Shown piece after piece: positions 42,866 to 51,724 of a stretch of 64,000 bases of DNA; the stretch's first letter is position 1; every line of letters starts with the position of its first letter. The position numbers and the translations under genes were made by a program. Source of the DNA: Chloroflexota bacterium (GTDB taxonomy: Bacteria > Chloroflexota > Anaerolineae > Anaerolineales > Villigracilaceae); the NCBI GenBank assembly GCA_019873735.1, contig JAIOAQ010000009.1:1-64000 (forward strand). Reading direction: 5' to 3'. The notes under the pieces were generated by a model that was given only the letters and a program-made list of their open reading frames with translations, was not told where the DNA came from and ran no database searches.

Positions 42866-43741
42866 ATGGAATTATTCATTCAACAATTGGTAAGCGGTAT
42901 TTCAATTGGAGCCATTTATTCTTTGCTGGCCGTGGGCTATGCCCTGGTTTATAGCGTGTACAACTTCACAAACTGGGCTTTTGACGCTTTCATGGCCTTT
43001 GGGGCGTTCATCGCCTTTACTTCCATCAGTTCCCTGTTCCTGCCTTTTTGGGCAGCGGGGGCCATTTCTATTGTGCTGACCATTATTCTTGCTGTTTCGG
43101 CAGAAAAACTGGCCTACAGCCCGCTGCGGGCACGGAAGGCCCCGCGCCTGTTCATGATGATTTCGGCCATGGGCGTCAACCTGGCCATCGTCAACATCAT
43201 CAACCTGATTTATGGCGGAACCTTCCGCAAATTCCCGGTAGATGCGCTGCAGCCCATTTTCATCGGCAACGTCTCTATCGGGCGGACAGACCTGGTAGCC
43301 GGCGGGATTTCATTTGTCGTCCTGGCCTTGCTATGGGCTTTCCTGTATCGAACCAGGTGGGGATTGGGCGTGCGTGCCAGCAGCATTGACATCCTGACAG
43401 CCTCCTTAATGGGAATCAACAACAACGGCGTGGCCATTGTTGTCTTTACGCTGACCGGTATCCTGTCCTCCGTCGCGGGCATCTTCTATGGCATCAAGTA
43501 TGCTGTCTATCCCATGATGGGTATGGTGACCATCAAGGCCATGATCGCCAGTATCGTGGGCGGACTTGGCAGCCTGCCGGCCGCGATCGTTGGCAGCATG
43601 ATTCTGGGGATTCTGGAAACGATGGTCTCGGGGTATATCTCGTCAACGTATCGCGACCTGTTCTCCTTCCTCTTCTTGATAGTCATCCTGCTCTTCTTCC
43701 CGAACGGCCTGATGGGCAAAAGCGTGGAAGAAAAACTATAA
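42866..43741 (+). CDS. livH: Branched-chain amino-acid ABC transporter permease (LivH type)
   Basis: 291 residues with eight or so membrane segments. Family marks: SGISIGAIYSLLAVGYALVYSVYNFTNWAF at the start (residues 9-38), GVRASSIDILTASLMGINNN (the cytoplasmic coupling loop), and MIASIVGGLGSLPAAIVG. One of two permeases forming the channel. It follows the attenuator and precedes the second permease by 15 bases. Confidence 0.93.
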   Translation: MELFIQQLVSGISIGAIYSLLAVGYALVYSVYNFTNWAFDAFMAFGAFIAFTSISSLFLPFWAAGAISIVLTIILAVSAEKLAYSPLRARKAPRLFMMISAMGVNLAIVNIINLIYGGTFRKFPVDALQPIFIGNVSIGRTDLVAGGISFVVLALLWAFLYRTRWGLGVRASSIDILTASLMGINNNGVAIVVFTLTGILSSVAGIFYGIKYAVYPMMGMVTIKAMIASIVGGLGSLPAAIVGSMILGILETMVSGYISSTYRDLFSFLFLIVILLFFPNGLMGKSVEEKL

Positions 43742-43756
43742 GGAGGCTACAGAACC

Positions 43757-44707
43757 ATGGGTTATTTGATTGCAATTGTCATCCTGTGTGGCATCAACAT
43801 TGTGGCAGCCCTGGGCGTTGCCATTCTGACCGGCTACACAGGATTGTTCACAATCGGCCATGCCGGTTTCATGGCGCTTGGCGGGTACATGAGCGCCATT
43901 ATGGTCAAAGAACTCAACGTGCCGTACCCGCTGGCATTGCTGATTGGCGGCGCATTTGCCGGGATATGCAGTTTTATCATTGGCTACCCGGCCTTTCGCA
44001 GCCGGTTGCGCGGCGACTATTTCGCGATTGCAACGTTAGGTTTCTCAGAAGCCATACGGCTCTTGTTAAACAACACCAGAGGTCTGGGACAGAGTCTTCA
44101 AGACTCCACCAGCAGTTTTGGACAAGGCGCTTCATCCTTGCTTATCAAACTTGGCGGCGCATTTGGGTACATGAATCTTCCCAACGTGACCAATGTTTGG
44201 GTGGTTGTGGTCACAGTTGCGCTTGCGATGTTCTTTGCTCACATGTATGTGACTTCCCAATACGGCAAGAACAGCATTGCTATCAGCCAGGATGAGGTTG
44301 CCGCGGAAATGATGGGCGTCAACCTGCTGAAAACCAAACTGATTTCGCTTTTCATCAGCGCCTTTTACGCTGGCGTTGCAGGTGGCCTGCTGGGCTTCTA
44401 TTTTGCCTATCTCAGCCCGTCCCTGTTCACCATCACAAAGTCATCTGACCTGCTGGCGGCGGTAGTATTCGGCGGCATCCAATCATTGATTGGACCATTC
44501 ATCACAGCCTTTGTTTTGATTGGCGTGCCTGAACTCCTGCGCACTTTCGCCGAATGGCGCTTAATCATCTATGGTTTTCTGTTTGTCATCGTGATGATCT
44601 TCCGCCCACAGGGCCTGTTGGGGTACGTTGAGATGAATTTCAGTTTCCTGGGCAGGTGGTGGAATGCCATCTTCCGGCGCAAACATACCCCATCGCAGAA
44701 AGGATAG
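43757..44707 (+). CDS. livM: Branched-chain amino-acid ABC transporter permease (LivM type)
   Basis: 316 residues. Hydrophobic throughout, with [27 protein letters not shown] near the N-terminus, [24 protein letters not shown], the coupling loop [24 protein letters not shown], and [16 protein letters not shown]. Second permease of the transporter. The ribosome site is GGAGG. It ends five bases before the first ATPase gene. Confidence 0.93.
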   Translation: MGYLIAIVILCGINIVAALGVAILTGYTGLFTIGHAGFMALGGYMSAIMVKELNVPYPLALLIGGAFAGICSFIIGYPAFRSRLRGDYFAIATLGFSEAIRLLLNNTRGLGQSLQDSTSSFGQGASSLLIKLGGAFGYMNLPNVTNVWVVVVTVALAMFFAHMYVTSQYGKNSIAISQDEVAAEMMGVNLLKTKLISLFISAFYAGVAGGLLGFYFAYLSPSLFTITKSSDLLAAVVFGGIQSLIGPFITAFVLIGVPELLRTFAEWRLIIYGFLFVIVMIFRPQGLLGYVEMNFSFLGRWWNAIFRRKHTPSQKG

Positions 44708-44712
44708 CCGCC

Positions 44713-45513
44713 ATGAGCGAAGAAATTCTCAGCATCAAAAACCTGACTGTTGATTTCGGCGGCGTCCGGGCTGTCAATGATGTCTCCTTGAGCCTGCGAA
44801 AAGGAGAATTCATCGGCCTGATTGGCCCAAACGGAGCAGGCAAAACAACGATTTTCAACTTAATTACCAATGCCTTTCAACCGACCTCGGGTGAGATCAT
44901 TTTCAAAGGCCAGAGCATCTTAGGGAAGTCTCCCGACCAGATTTGCCGCTTGGGCATCAGCCGAACTTTCCAAAACATTCGCCTGTTCCCGCAAATGACC
45001 GCCTACGAGAATGTGGAACTGGGGCTGCACAGCACCCCGCGCTATTCTCTGGCCGAGGCTTTCATCCGCACCCCCCGCGCGGCGCGCATTGAGGCCGAGA
45101 CGCGCAAACGGGCGCACGAATTGCTTGAAATGGTGAACCTGAGTCAACACGCCAATGCGCGCGCTTCCAGCCTCCCTTATGGCTTACAGCGCCGCCTGGA
45201 ACTGGCACGCGCCATGGCCACATCCCCCGAACTGCTCCTGCTGGACGAACCGGCAGCCGGTATGAACGAAGACGAATGCAAGGAACTGGTGCAACTCATC
45301 CGCCAAATTCACAACACCATGGGATACACCATGATCATGATTGAGCACCACATGAACGTCGTCATGGACCTATGCCGGGACTCGCTCATCTACGTACTCA
45401 ACCTGGGTTCCCTTCTGGCCGTTGGTAGTCCGGCCGAAATACAAAACAACCCCGACGTCATCCGCGCTTATCTGGGAGAGAGGAAAAATGGCCGAGACAA
45501 CGCCCATGCTTGA
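44713..45513 (+). CDS. livG: Branched-chain amino-acid ABC transporter ATPase (LivG type)
   Basis: 266 residues from the ATG at 44713; an upstream in-frame start lies inside livM. Walker [11 protein letters not shown]-loop with FQNIRLFP, a signature region where the usual LSxGQ is [14 protein letters not shown], Walker [13 protein letters not shown], and the H-loop IEHHMNVV. The altered signature (YGLQRR) is common in LivG. It powers transport with LivF. Its end overlaps livF by 26 bases. Confidence 0.94.
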   Translation: MSEEILSIKNLTVDFGGVRAVNDVSLSLRKGEFIGLIGPNGAGKTTIFNLITNAFQPTSGEIIFKGQSILGKSPDQICRLGISRTFQNIRLFPQMTAYENVELGLHSTPRYSLAEAFIRTPRAARIEAETRKRAHELLEMVNLSQHANARASSLPYGLQRRLELARAMATSPELLLLDEPAAGMNEDECKELVQLIRQIHNTMGYTMIMIEHHMNVVMDLCRDSLIYVLNLGSLLAVGSPAEIQNNPDVIRAYLGERKNGRDNAHA

Positions 45514-46216
45514 TATCAAAGATTTGGTCGTCCATTACGGCGGCATTTGCGCTCTCAACGGCGTCAACCTACACGTTGGACAAGGCGAAATCGTCGCCGT
45601 GATCGGGGCCAATGGCGCAGGAAAATCCACCCTGATGAAAACCATCGTGGCCGTCAAGAGTTATACCTCCGGCACCATCATGTACAAGGGCATGCCTCTG
45701 CCCAAAGAGTCCTACAAAGTCGTCTCAACCGGAATTACTCTTGTTCCAGAAGGCCGGCGCATTTTTGCCCCCTTGACCGTGCGCGAAAATCTGCTTGCGG
45801 GTGCATATACCCGTTGGGACCGTCAACACATCAACCAAACCATGGAAGAGGTCTTTGCCCTCTTCCCACGTCTCAAAGAACGCATCAATCAACGCGGCGG
45901 CACACTCTCTGGCGGCGAACAGCAAATGCTGGCTGTAGGACGCGCCCTGATGGCCAAACCAGATCTGCTTATGCTGGACGAGCCATCCCTGGGCCTGGCT
46001 CCTATCGTCATTGACATGATGTTTGAGACCATCACCCGCCTGAACCGCGAGATGGGCCTGACCATTCTGCTGGTCGAGCAGAACGCCTCCATCGCGCTGG
46101 AACTGTGTCACCGCGCCTATGTTTTGAAAACCGGTGAAATCAGCATGGAAGGCACCGGCAAGGAATTGCTGGAAGACCCGCGCGTCCAGGCCAGTTACCT
46201 GGGCATCACTTCCTGA
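45488..46216 (+). CDS. livF: Branched-chain amino-acid ABC transporter ATPase (LivF type)
   Basis: 242 residues from the ATG at 45488, inside the 3' end of livG and preceded by GGGAGAGAGG. Walker A GANGAGKST, Q-loop VPEGRRIF, signature LSGGEQQMLAVGRAL, Walker B LLMLDEPSLGLAP, H-loop VEQNAS. Last gene of the five-gene transporter operon. A hairpin follows that is shared with the convergent CDGSH gene. Confidence 0.95.
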   Translation: MAETTPMLDIKDLVVHYGGICALNGVNLHVGQGEIVAVIGANGAGKSTLMKTIVAVKSYTSGTIMYKGMPLPKESYKVVSTGITLVPEGRRIFAPLTVRENLLAGAYTRWDRQHINQTMEEVFALFPRLKERINQRGGTLSGGEQQMLAVGRALMAKPDLLMLDEPSLGLAPIVIDMMFETITRLNREMGLTILLVEQNASIALELCHRAYVLKTGEISMEGTGKELLEDPRVQASYLGITS

Positions 46217-46246
46217 CGCTAAAAATTGACCCCAGGATTGACATCA

Positions 46247-46289
46247 CAAGAGAACGGATAGCGGTTCACGCATCCGTTCTCTTGTTGGT
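46247..46289. terminator. Shared hairpin between livF and the CDGSH gene
   Basis: Thirteen-bp perfect stem (CAAGAGAACGGAT / ATCCGTTCTCTTG), 12-base loop, then TTGGTTT on the plus strand. The right arm and loop overlap the last codons of the CDGSH gene, so that gene's C-terminus is partly fixed by the terminator. Confidence 0.7.
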
Positions 46290-46484
46290 TTCCTCCCCCT
46301 CGCCGTTGGGGACAACTGTCACCACCGCCGGCCCCACGTTATTGGGCAAAGTCTTATGCACGCCATCACAAAAAGGCCACTCCTTAGAGGCCCCGCAGCG
46401 GCAGATAGAAATGCGTTCGCCCGGCTTGATTTCGATACTGGTACGCAAGTGACCAAAGCGGTCTTCAGTGGTATGCTTAGGCAT
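46266..46484 (-). CDS. CDGSH-type iron-sulfur protein
   Basis: 72 residues from the ATG at 46484 with GAGGAGG upstream. The 2Fe-2S ligands of the CDGSH type are present as Cys28, Cys30, Cys39 and His43 (CRCGASKEWPFCDGVH). A single CDGSH motif and no membrane segment: a small cytosolic redox or cluster-transfer protein. Its biological role is unknown. It converges on the transporter operon. Confidence 0.93.
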   Translation of the reverse strand: MPKHTTEDRFGHLRTSIEIKPGERISICRCGASKEWPFCDGVHKTLPNNVGPAVVTVVPNGEGEETNKRTDA

Positions 46485-46571
46485 GAGAACCTCCTCGCTT
46501 TTGAATGCAGAATCGCCTGCCATTCGCTCAGCAAGTACCAAGAGAAGCGGCCGGCAAGGAACTGTCTACTC

Positions 46572-46678
46572 TTAACCCTCCCGCCGGTTAGAACGGGGCT
46601 GGCAGCGGATGCTGGCAATCATGGAGACGCCTCCTGGTTTGGACATTGCGCCAAAACCTGCAGGAGGGCAGGCAGTTA
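46572..46678 (-). repeat. Dispersed small repeat, copy A
   Basis: About 107 bp, read on the minus strand as TAACTGCCTGCCCTCCTGC... to ...CGGCGGGAGGGTTAA. It matches copy B at 50172-50277 along its full length, including the internal GGTTTTGGCGCAATGT and ATCTCCATG / GTCTCCATG parts. The ends are inverted repeats of AACCCTCCCGCNGGTT type. No protein is encoded. Confidence 0.85.
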
Positions 46679-46740
46679 GGTTGGCAAAGTCAAAATAAGG
46701 AATGGCAGGCGCCTATCGAATTTCTGATAATTATAGCAAA

Positions 46741-47562
46741 ATGAGGTCACTTCTTTTTCCCCATCAAACGCCAGGCGCAGAAGTGCAAACACAGCACGGC
46801 GGCTGGCGGCTGTCCATCCCCGCAGGGACGGCGAATGCTTACCGTCTGGCGCAATTGGATGACTACTGGCGGCTCCCGCGTCCACGTTTTGCCTGGCAGC
46901 CGCCGATGAACATTGCCCTGCGGGCGCGCGTCTCTGCCCCCCACCTGCCCGGGACCTGGGGCTTTGGTCTGTGGAATGACCCTTTTGGGATTTCGCTGGG
47001 CTTTGGGGGACACCCCTTGCGCTTCCCCTGCCTGCCCAATGCTGCCTGGTTTTTCCACGCCTCGCCCGAAAATCATCTCTCCTTCCGCGACGACCAGCCG
47101 GGGAACGGCTTCCTGGCACAGGTTTTTCGCTCACCGCCCTGGCCAGACTGGATGCTGATGCCCGCCCTGATCGGCGTACCCCTTTTGGCTATACGCAGCG
47201 TCTCGCGCCTGATACGGCGGCTTGCCGGCAAAATAATCCGCGAACAGGCAGAAATGTGCGCCGCACCTCTGGAGACGCGGCGCACATCTGAACCCATCAG
47301 CCTGGACGTCACCCAATGGCACGCATACAGCCTCGAGTGGAGTCCGAACCGTATTGTCTTCCGGGTAGATCATGTCCCGGTCCTGGCAACCTCCCTTGTC
47401 CCGCGCCCGCCGCTCGGTCTGGTCATCTGGATAGACAACCAGTACGCGGCCTGGCATCCAGATGGCAGGTTTGGATTCGGTGTGCTGGAAAATCCGGCCG
47501 CCTGGCTAGAGATCGAGAATCTGTCTCTAAACGCTTCAGGCCCACCAGCCGGCCCAGCCTAA
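46741..47562 (+). CDS. GH16-like (concanavalin-fold) protein of unknown function
   Basis: 273 residues if started at the ATG at 46741; an ATG at 46702 is possible but adds an AT-rich stretch and neither start has a well-spaced ribosome site. The beta-rich sequence has WGFGLWNDPFG and, near the C-terminus, WHAYSLEWSPNRIVFRVDHVPV followed by PLGLVIWIDNQY, as in GH16-like and LamG-like sandwiches. The ExDxxE catalytic motif of GH16 was not seen, so enzymatic activity is doubtful. A hydrophobic patch at about 135-150 (MLMPALIGVPLL) is odd for this fold. No signal peptide. The end overlaps the convergent UbiA gene by 27 bases. Confidence 0.65.
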   Translation: MRSLLFPHQTPGAEVQTQHGGWRLSIPAGTANAYRLAQLDDYWRLPRPRFAWQPPMNIALRARVSAPHLPGTWGFGLWNDPFGISLGFGGHPLRFPCLPNAAWFFHASPENHLSFRDDQPGNGFLAQVFRSPPWPDWMLMPALIGVPLLAIRSVSRLIRRLAGKIIREQAEMCAAPLETRRTSEPISLDVTQWHAYSLEWSPNRIVFRVDHVPVLATSLVPRPPLGLVIWIDNQYAAWHPDGRFGFGVLENPAAWLEIENLSLNASGPPAGPA

Positions 47563-48558
47563 AACATGCAAGAGGGTATCTACCAGGATGCCCAGGATAA
47601 GCAGGAGCGTGAAGCGCCGGTTGTGCATGAAGGCAAAACCGGAGAACCAAATCGGCCAGGCCGGATACCCCTCGGGCGGCCCTTCGGGACGGGGTTTGGA
47701 AAGAACCGTCAGCGCGATGATGGCCAGTTTCGCCGCGAAGAAGATGATGAGTAAAACAGGGGTAAAGAAGCGCGGCACAAAAATCAGGTAAAGCACAATC
47801 AGGTAGGCCAGGAGAATGCTGGCCATGGTCAGGTAACGCGCGGCGGTTTGACCAATGAAGACCGGCAAGGTGGTGACTTTGCGCTCTTTGTCGGAAAGCA
47901 TTTTGTCAATGTGCTTGCCCATGTTGATGCTTGCCACGCTCAGGCCAACCGGAATGGCCGCCAGGATGACATTCCAATCGAAAGCGCGCGTTAACACGTA
48001 GTAAACGCCGCCAATCATGACCGGCCCCCAGATGATAAAGATGAAAAATTCGCCCAGGGCCAGGTGCTTGAGCGGCCAGGTGTAGAAAAGCAGAGAAAGC
48101 GCCCCAAAAGCGAACAGGCCAATCACCCAGGGATCAAAGCGGGTGTAGAACAGGGCATACACGCCCGCCAGCACAGCCAGCGCGCCGCTGACCACGAAGT
48201 AGGTCAATTGGGTGCGCTTATCATGCAGGTTGTGAACCAGCGGATGCGCGCCGTACTCGGTGCGGAAGTAGTTATCGGTGTCCACGCCGCGCACGTAATC
48301 GGTGTAGTCGTTCAGGATGTTGTTGGTGCCGTGGGCGATGAACAGCCCCAGCGTCACAATCAGCCAGGGCAAAAACTCAAACTGCCCGGCACGCCAGGCA
48401 AATAAGCCGGCAATCATGCACGAGAAAAGGGTCACGGTGGTGACGGCGGCGCGGGTCAGGATGAACCATTTGGAAATGACATCCAGGCTATCCCACTGTG
48501 CCTTGTCCACCTTCTGCAGGGCAATCAGGGCGTTCTTCCACATGGTGAAGTTAATCAT
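47536..48558 (-). CDS. UbiA-family prenyltransferase (paralogue 1)
   Basis: 340 residues from the ATG at 48558 (GGAGGAG site). Eight to nine membrane segments. The first Asp-rich motif is NDYTDYVRGVDTD and the second is GKHIDKMLSDK, the two Mg-prenyl-diphosphate sites of the family. Style resembles MenA-like enzymes that prenylate aromatic quinone precursors, but no menaquinone gene is near and the acceptor is unknown. A close relative lies at 50381-51415, with the same N-terminal pattern (MW+NALI and KW), on the other side of a PLP-enzyme gene. Confidence 0.88.
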   Translation of the reverse strand: MINFTMWKNALIALQKVDKAQWDSLDVISKWFILTRAAVTTVTLFSCMIAGLFAWRAGQFEFLPWLIVTLGLFIAHGTNNILNDYTDYVRGVDTDNYFRTEYGAHPLVHNLHDKRTQLTYFVVSGALAVLAGVYALFYTRFDPWVIGLFAFGALSLLFYTWPLKHLALGEFFIFIIWGPVMIGGVYYVLTRAFDWNVILAAIPVGLSVASINMGKHIDKMLSDKERKVTTLPVFIGQTAARYLTMASILLAYLIVLYLIFVPRFFTPVLLIIFFAAKLAIIALTVLSKPRPEGPPEGYPAWPIWFSGFAFMHNRRFTLLLILGILVDTLLHVLGWAGWWA

Positions 48559-48884
48559 GGCATCTCCTCCGAAGTTTTTTGGTATTTTCAATTATGACAC
48601 AAAATTCAATCTCAGGAGGTCTTTTTCGCCTGGGGTGGACAGTTCCTCCGGCTGCACAAACTGATAGTCTTCATTTGAGATGTTGGCAAAAGCAATTTGC
48701 CACGAATAAAACGAATCCAGCGCAAATGCCAGGCAAATTCGCGTTCTTTCATCGTGGCTCATCTTCCGATGCGATGGTCCATCAACACTCAACAGGGAGA
48801 CAATCCACAAACTTTACCAGCCCAAAGTCGGTTATACTTTGCAAAATCCCAGACTGCTTGTTCAGCCACTCAGGAGAAGAAACC
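48559..48884. other. Intergenic region between UbiA 1 and the PLP enzyme
   Basis: Divergent region. It holds a possible small minus-strand frame (48592-48762) and a TATACT box at 48833-48838, 46 bases before the plus-strand start, without a good minus-35. Confidence 0.4.
48592..48762 (-). CDS. Possible small protein upstream of UbiA 1
   Basis: 56 residues from the ATG at 48762, ending 33 bases before the UbiA start. The peptide (LDSFYSWQIAFANISNED, FVQPEELSTPGEKD) looks protein-like and does not overlap another gene, but GGAAG touches the ATG without proper spacing. It may be a small protein, a leader, or a remnant. Confidence 0.25.
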   Translation of the reverse strand: MSHDERTRICLAFALDSFYSWQIAFANISNEDYQFVQPEELSTPGEKDLLRLNFVS

Positions 48885-50090
48885 ATGAAAGACCTGCAGC
48901 GCAAATCCTTCCAAACCCGCGCCGTGCACGCTGGCGAGCGCGCCCCGGCTGCGGATTACACGCCGGTTGCCACCCCCATCTGGCCTACCGTTGGTTACAT
49001 TTACGAAAGCATGGATGACCTGGACGCGGTTTTTGCCAAGACCAAACCCGGCCAGATCTACCTGCGCTACACCAGCCCCACTGCCATGGCCTTTGAAGAA
49101 GCCGTCGCCAGCCTGGAAGGCGCCGAAGCCGCCCAGGCATATGCATCTGGCATGGCGGCCATTCATGCCGCCCTGCTGGCCGCCGGGGCCAAAGCCGGAA
49201 AATCGGTGGTCGCCGCGCTGGACGTTTACGGCGCAACCTTCACGCTCCTCAGCAACCTGTTCACCACACTGGGTGTGAACACCCGCCTGGTAGACGCCAC
49301 CAACCTGGCCGAAGTAGAAACGGCGCTTAAAGAAACCCAGGCCGTCATCCTGCTAGTTGAGACCATCTCCAATCCCCTGCTCAAGGTGGCCGACATCCCT
49401 GCCCTGGCAAAACTGGCTCATGAAAACGGGGCTTCTCTTCTGGTGGACAATACCTTTGCCTCCCCGTATCTCTTCCGGCCGCTGGAGCATGGCGCCGATT
49501 ACGTCATCCACAGCGCCACCAAGTACCTCTCCGGTCACGGCGATGTTCTGGCCGGCATCGTCGCGACTTCAAAAGCCAACAAAGACCGGCTCTTTGAGTT
49601 GAACAAACTGACCGGCGGCACACTGGCCCCCTTCGAAGCCTGGCTGGCCCTGCGCGGCCTGAAGACCCTGCCGCTGCGTATGCGCCAGCAATGCCAGAAC
49701 GCCCAGCGCGTGGCCGAATGGCTCAAAACGCATCCGAAGATTGCCAACGTCATTTACCCCGGCTTGCCCGAACACCCCCAGCACACCCTGGCCAAAGGCC
49801 TGTTCTCCGGCAAAGGCTACGGCGGCGTGCTCTCCTTTGAGATTGCCGGCGCCGACCGCGTCCGAGCTTTTCGATTTATGGAAGCCTTGCAACTCTGTCT
49901 GCCGGCCACGTCGCTGGGCGACATCTACTCGCTCATCGTCCACCCGGCTTCATCGTCTCACCGCACACTCAGCGCCGAGGAACGCGCCCGCGTTGGCATC
50001 CCGGAAGGTCTGTTAAGACTCTCAACCGGTATTGAAGACTCAGATGACATTCTGGCAGACCTGGAGCAGGCGCTGGCAAAAACAGGATAA
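48885..50090 (+). CDS. PLP-dependent Cys/Met metabolism enzyme (methionine gamma-lyase / cystathionine gamma-synthase type)
   Basis: 401 residues from the ATG at 48885, which has an AGGAGA site. Fold type I gamma family: TRAVHAGERAP start, ASGMAAIHAALLA, VETISNPLLKVADI, and the PLP Lys in HSATKYLSGHGDVLAG. The end has SLGDIYSLIVHPASSSH and LLRLSTGIEDSDD. The family includes methionine gamma-lyase, cystathionine gamma-lyase and O-acetylhomoserine sulfhydrylase; I cannot separate these by eye. It stands between the two UbiA genes, which are on the opposite strand. Confidence 0.9.
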   Translation: MKDLQRKSFQTRAVHAGERAPAADYTPVATPIWPTVGYIYESMDDLDAVFAKTKPGQIYLRYTSPTAMAFEEAVASLEGAEAAQAYASGMAAIHAALLAAGAKAGKSVVAALDVYGATFTLLSNLFTTLGVNTRLVDATNLAEVETALKETQAVILLVETISNPLLKVADIPALAKLAHENGASLLVDNTFASPYLFRPLEHGADYVIHSATKYLSGHGDVLAGIVATSKANKDRLFELNKLTGGTLAPFEAWLALRGLKTLPLRMRQQCQNAQRVAEWLKTHPKIANVIYPGLPEHPQHTLAKGLFSGKGYGGVLSFEIAGADRVRAFRFMEALQLCLPATSLGDIYSLIVHPASSSHRTLSAEERARVGIPEGLLRLSTGIEDSDDILADLEQALAKTG

Positions 50091-50171
50091 ACGGTTCCCC
50101 TCGACCCCAGAGCGGATTCTGTTATTCTGATAAATACTCCCAACCCCGATTCGGGCACGCCAAAATACCGG

Positions 50172-50277
50172 TAACTGCCTACCCTCCCGCAGGTTTTGGC
50201 GCAATGTACAAGCCAGAAGACATCTCCATGACTCTGGCATTGCTTGCCGGCCCCGTTCTAACCTGCGGGAGGGTTAA
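50172..50277 (+). repeat. Dispersed small repeat, copy B
   Basis: About 106 bp, full-length match to copy A (46572-46678) in the opposite orientation. Ends: TAACTGCCTACCCTCCCGCAG on the left, ACCTGCGGGAGGGTTAA on the right, giving terminal inverted repeats of about 14 bp around CCCTCCCGCAGGT. Confidence 0.85.
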
Positions 50278-50304
50278 GGGGAGGCAATCACAAATACCGG
50301 CAAT

Positions 50305-50345
50305 AAACGTTTCAGGCGGCTGTTCGTTCGCCGCCTGAAACGTTT
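50305..50345. terminator. Long perfect hairpin between convergent genes
   Basis: Sixteen-bp perfect stem (50305-50320 with 50330-50345), nine-base loop. No strong T-run follows on the plus strand. It probably ends transcripts from both convergent genes. Confidence 0.65.
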
Positions 50346-50380
50346 GGTCACAATCTTTCTATTACTACAACCAGGGGGCT

Positions 50381-51415
50381 TCAGCCCACCCAGAAATTGG
50401 GCAAAACCAACCGCAAGACAATATCGGCAATCAGCCCGAGCATGAACCACATGCCAAAAGCACGGTTATTGACAAAAGCCTGGGGAGCAAAGTAGAGCGG
50501 CCAGCCGCCCTGCCCCTCGGGAAAGCCTTCGGGACGCGTCTCAGGCTTGGGACGCAGAAACTGGGGGTAGATTTTCAAAAACTGCGGCACGGCCAGAAAA
50601 ACCAGTAGCATGACCGGCGTAAAGTAACGGACAACAATCAGGTAAAGCACCAACAGATAGGGCGCCACCATCATCGCCAGCACCGCGTAGCGGGCGGCCT
50701 TCTCGCCGATGACGACCGGCAGGGTGTAGATCTTCTTGGCCTTGTCAATCTCGCGCTTGTCAATGTGCTTGCCGAAGATGACCGTCGTCACGCCCAGCAC
50801 ATAGGGCAGGCTGGCCCAGACCACGTTCCAGTTCCAGGAGCCGGCCAGAACGTAGTAGCCGCCGCCGATCATCAGCGGACCCCAGACGATCAGCACCGCC
50901 AGTTCGCCCAGTGCCCAGCCCTTCATCGGCCAGGTGTAGAAGAGGACGAAAACCATGCCCAGGCCAAGCAGCAGCCAGATGACCGGGTCCCAGCCATTCA
51001 GGAAGAGCAGGAACAGGCCACAGGTCAGCGCGAACAGACCGGTGACGGCAAAGTAGGTCAGGTGCTGGCGCTTGGTCAGCAGACCATGCGCCACCGGCTG
51101 AGGGCCGTACATCGTGCGGAAGTAATTGTCCTTGTCCACGCCGCGCACATAATCGGTAAAGTCGTTGAAGATGTTGTTCGAAGCATGGGCCAGGACCAGG
51201 CCAAGGGTCAGGACAAGCCACGCCAGGGGGTTGAGCGAATACCCATCATGCAGGGCAAAAAGTCCGGCCAGGACGGCCGAAAGGAAGGTCATCACCAGCA
51301 CGGCTGCGCGGGTAGCAATCAGCCATTTGGAGACCAAATCGAGCGCATCCCACTCTTCTTTGGAAACATCCGGGATGACTTGTAAGGCCTTGCGCCACAT
51401 TGCAAAATTAACCAT
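50381..51415 (-). CDS. UbiA-family prenyltransferase (paralogue 2)
   Basis: 344 residues from the ATG at 51415; a GTG three codons upstream overlaps the GGAG site. Eight to nine membrane segments; Asp-rich motifs NDFTDYVRGVDKD and GKHIDKREIDKAK. It is clearly a paralogue of the UbiA gene at 47536-48558, with the same unusual N-terminal lead of about 30 residues before the first membrane helix (MWRKALQ..., DLVSKW). Both should attach a polyprenyl chain to an aromatic or other acceptor. It starts about 310 bases from the divergent hdr operon. Confidence 0.88.
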   Translation of the reverse strand: MVNFAMWRKALQVIPDVSKEEWDALDLVSKWLIATRAAVLVMTFLSAVLAGLFALHDGYSLNPLAWLVLTLGLVLAHASNNIFNDFTDYVRGVDKDNYFRTMYGPQPVAHGLLTKRQHLTYFAVTGLFALTCGLFLLFLNGWDPVIWLLLGLGMVFVLFYTWPMKGWALGELAVLIVWGPLMIGGGYYVLAGSWNWNVVWASLPYVLGVTTVIFGKHIDKREIDKAKKIYTLPVVIGEKAARYAVLAMMVAPYLLVLYLIVVRYFTPVMLLVFLAVPQFLKIYPQFLRPKPETRPEGFPEGQGGWPLYFAPQAFVNNRAFGMWFMLGLIADIVLRLVLPNFWVG

Positions 51416-51724
51416 AAAAATCACTCCTTTGTTTTTTGGCAGCGTCGCCGTTTATTTTTTGCTACAACTACCTGCCCCCGCAGGTTTTGCCGCTTCCGTT
51501 CTACCCTGCGGGGGGCTTAATTGCTGCCTGTTTATCGGCGGGGGGGGAATTATACCCGAAAGAAAAAGCCCTTTTCAGCCCGTTTTAATTTGGGAAATTT
51601 GTCACGTAATAGAATGACTATTCCCACTGGAATTAAAGAGGGAAACAAAACATACTATGCACAGGCCTTTAAGACCTGCGCGCCTTTTGGCGCGGGAAAT
51701 TTTACTTCGAGGTGGAGCAATGCT
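51416..51724. other. Divergent region upstream of the hdr-mvh operon
   Basis: No gene. It holds the shortened repeat copy C (51466-51520), a run of ten G residues (51538-51547), an AT-rich stretch with TAGAAT at 51610-51615, and a hairpin CGCGCC / GGCGCG around 51678-51694, just upstream of the hdrC ribosome site GAGGTGGAG. The operon promoter is probably here but its boxes are not clear. Confidence 0.5.
51466..51520 (+). repeat. Dispersed small repeat, shortened copy C
   Basis: About 55 bp. It keeps both ends of copies A and B (CCTGCCCCCGCAGGTTTTG at the left, TTCTACCCTGCGGGGGGCTTAA-like at the right, overlapping the CCGTTCTA junction) but lacks the middle 50 bp, as expected of an internal deletion. 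Confidence 0.7.

Larger units (their letters stand above)
50091..50380. other. Intergenic region with repeat copy B and a hairpin
   Basis: No gene. It holds the dispersed repeat at 50172-50277 and a long perfect hairpin at 50305-50345 between the convergent PLP-enzyme and UbiA 2 genes. Confidence 0.7.
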
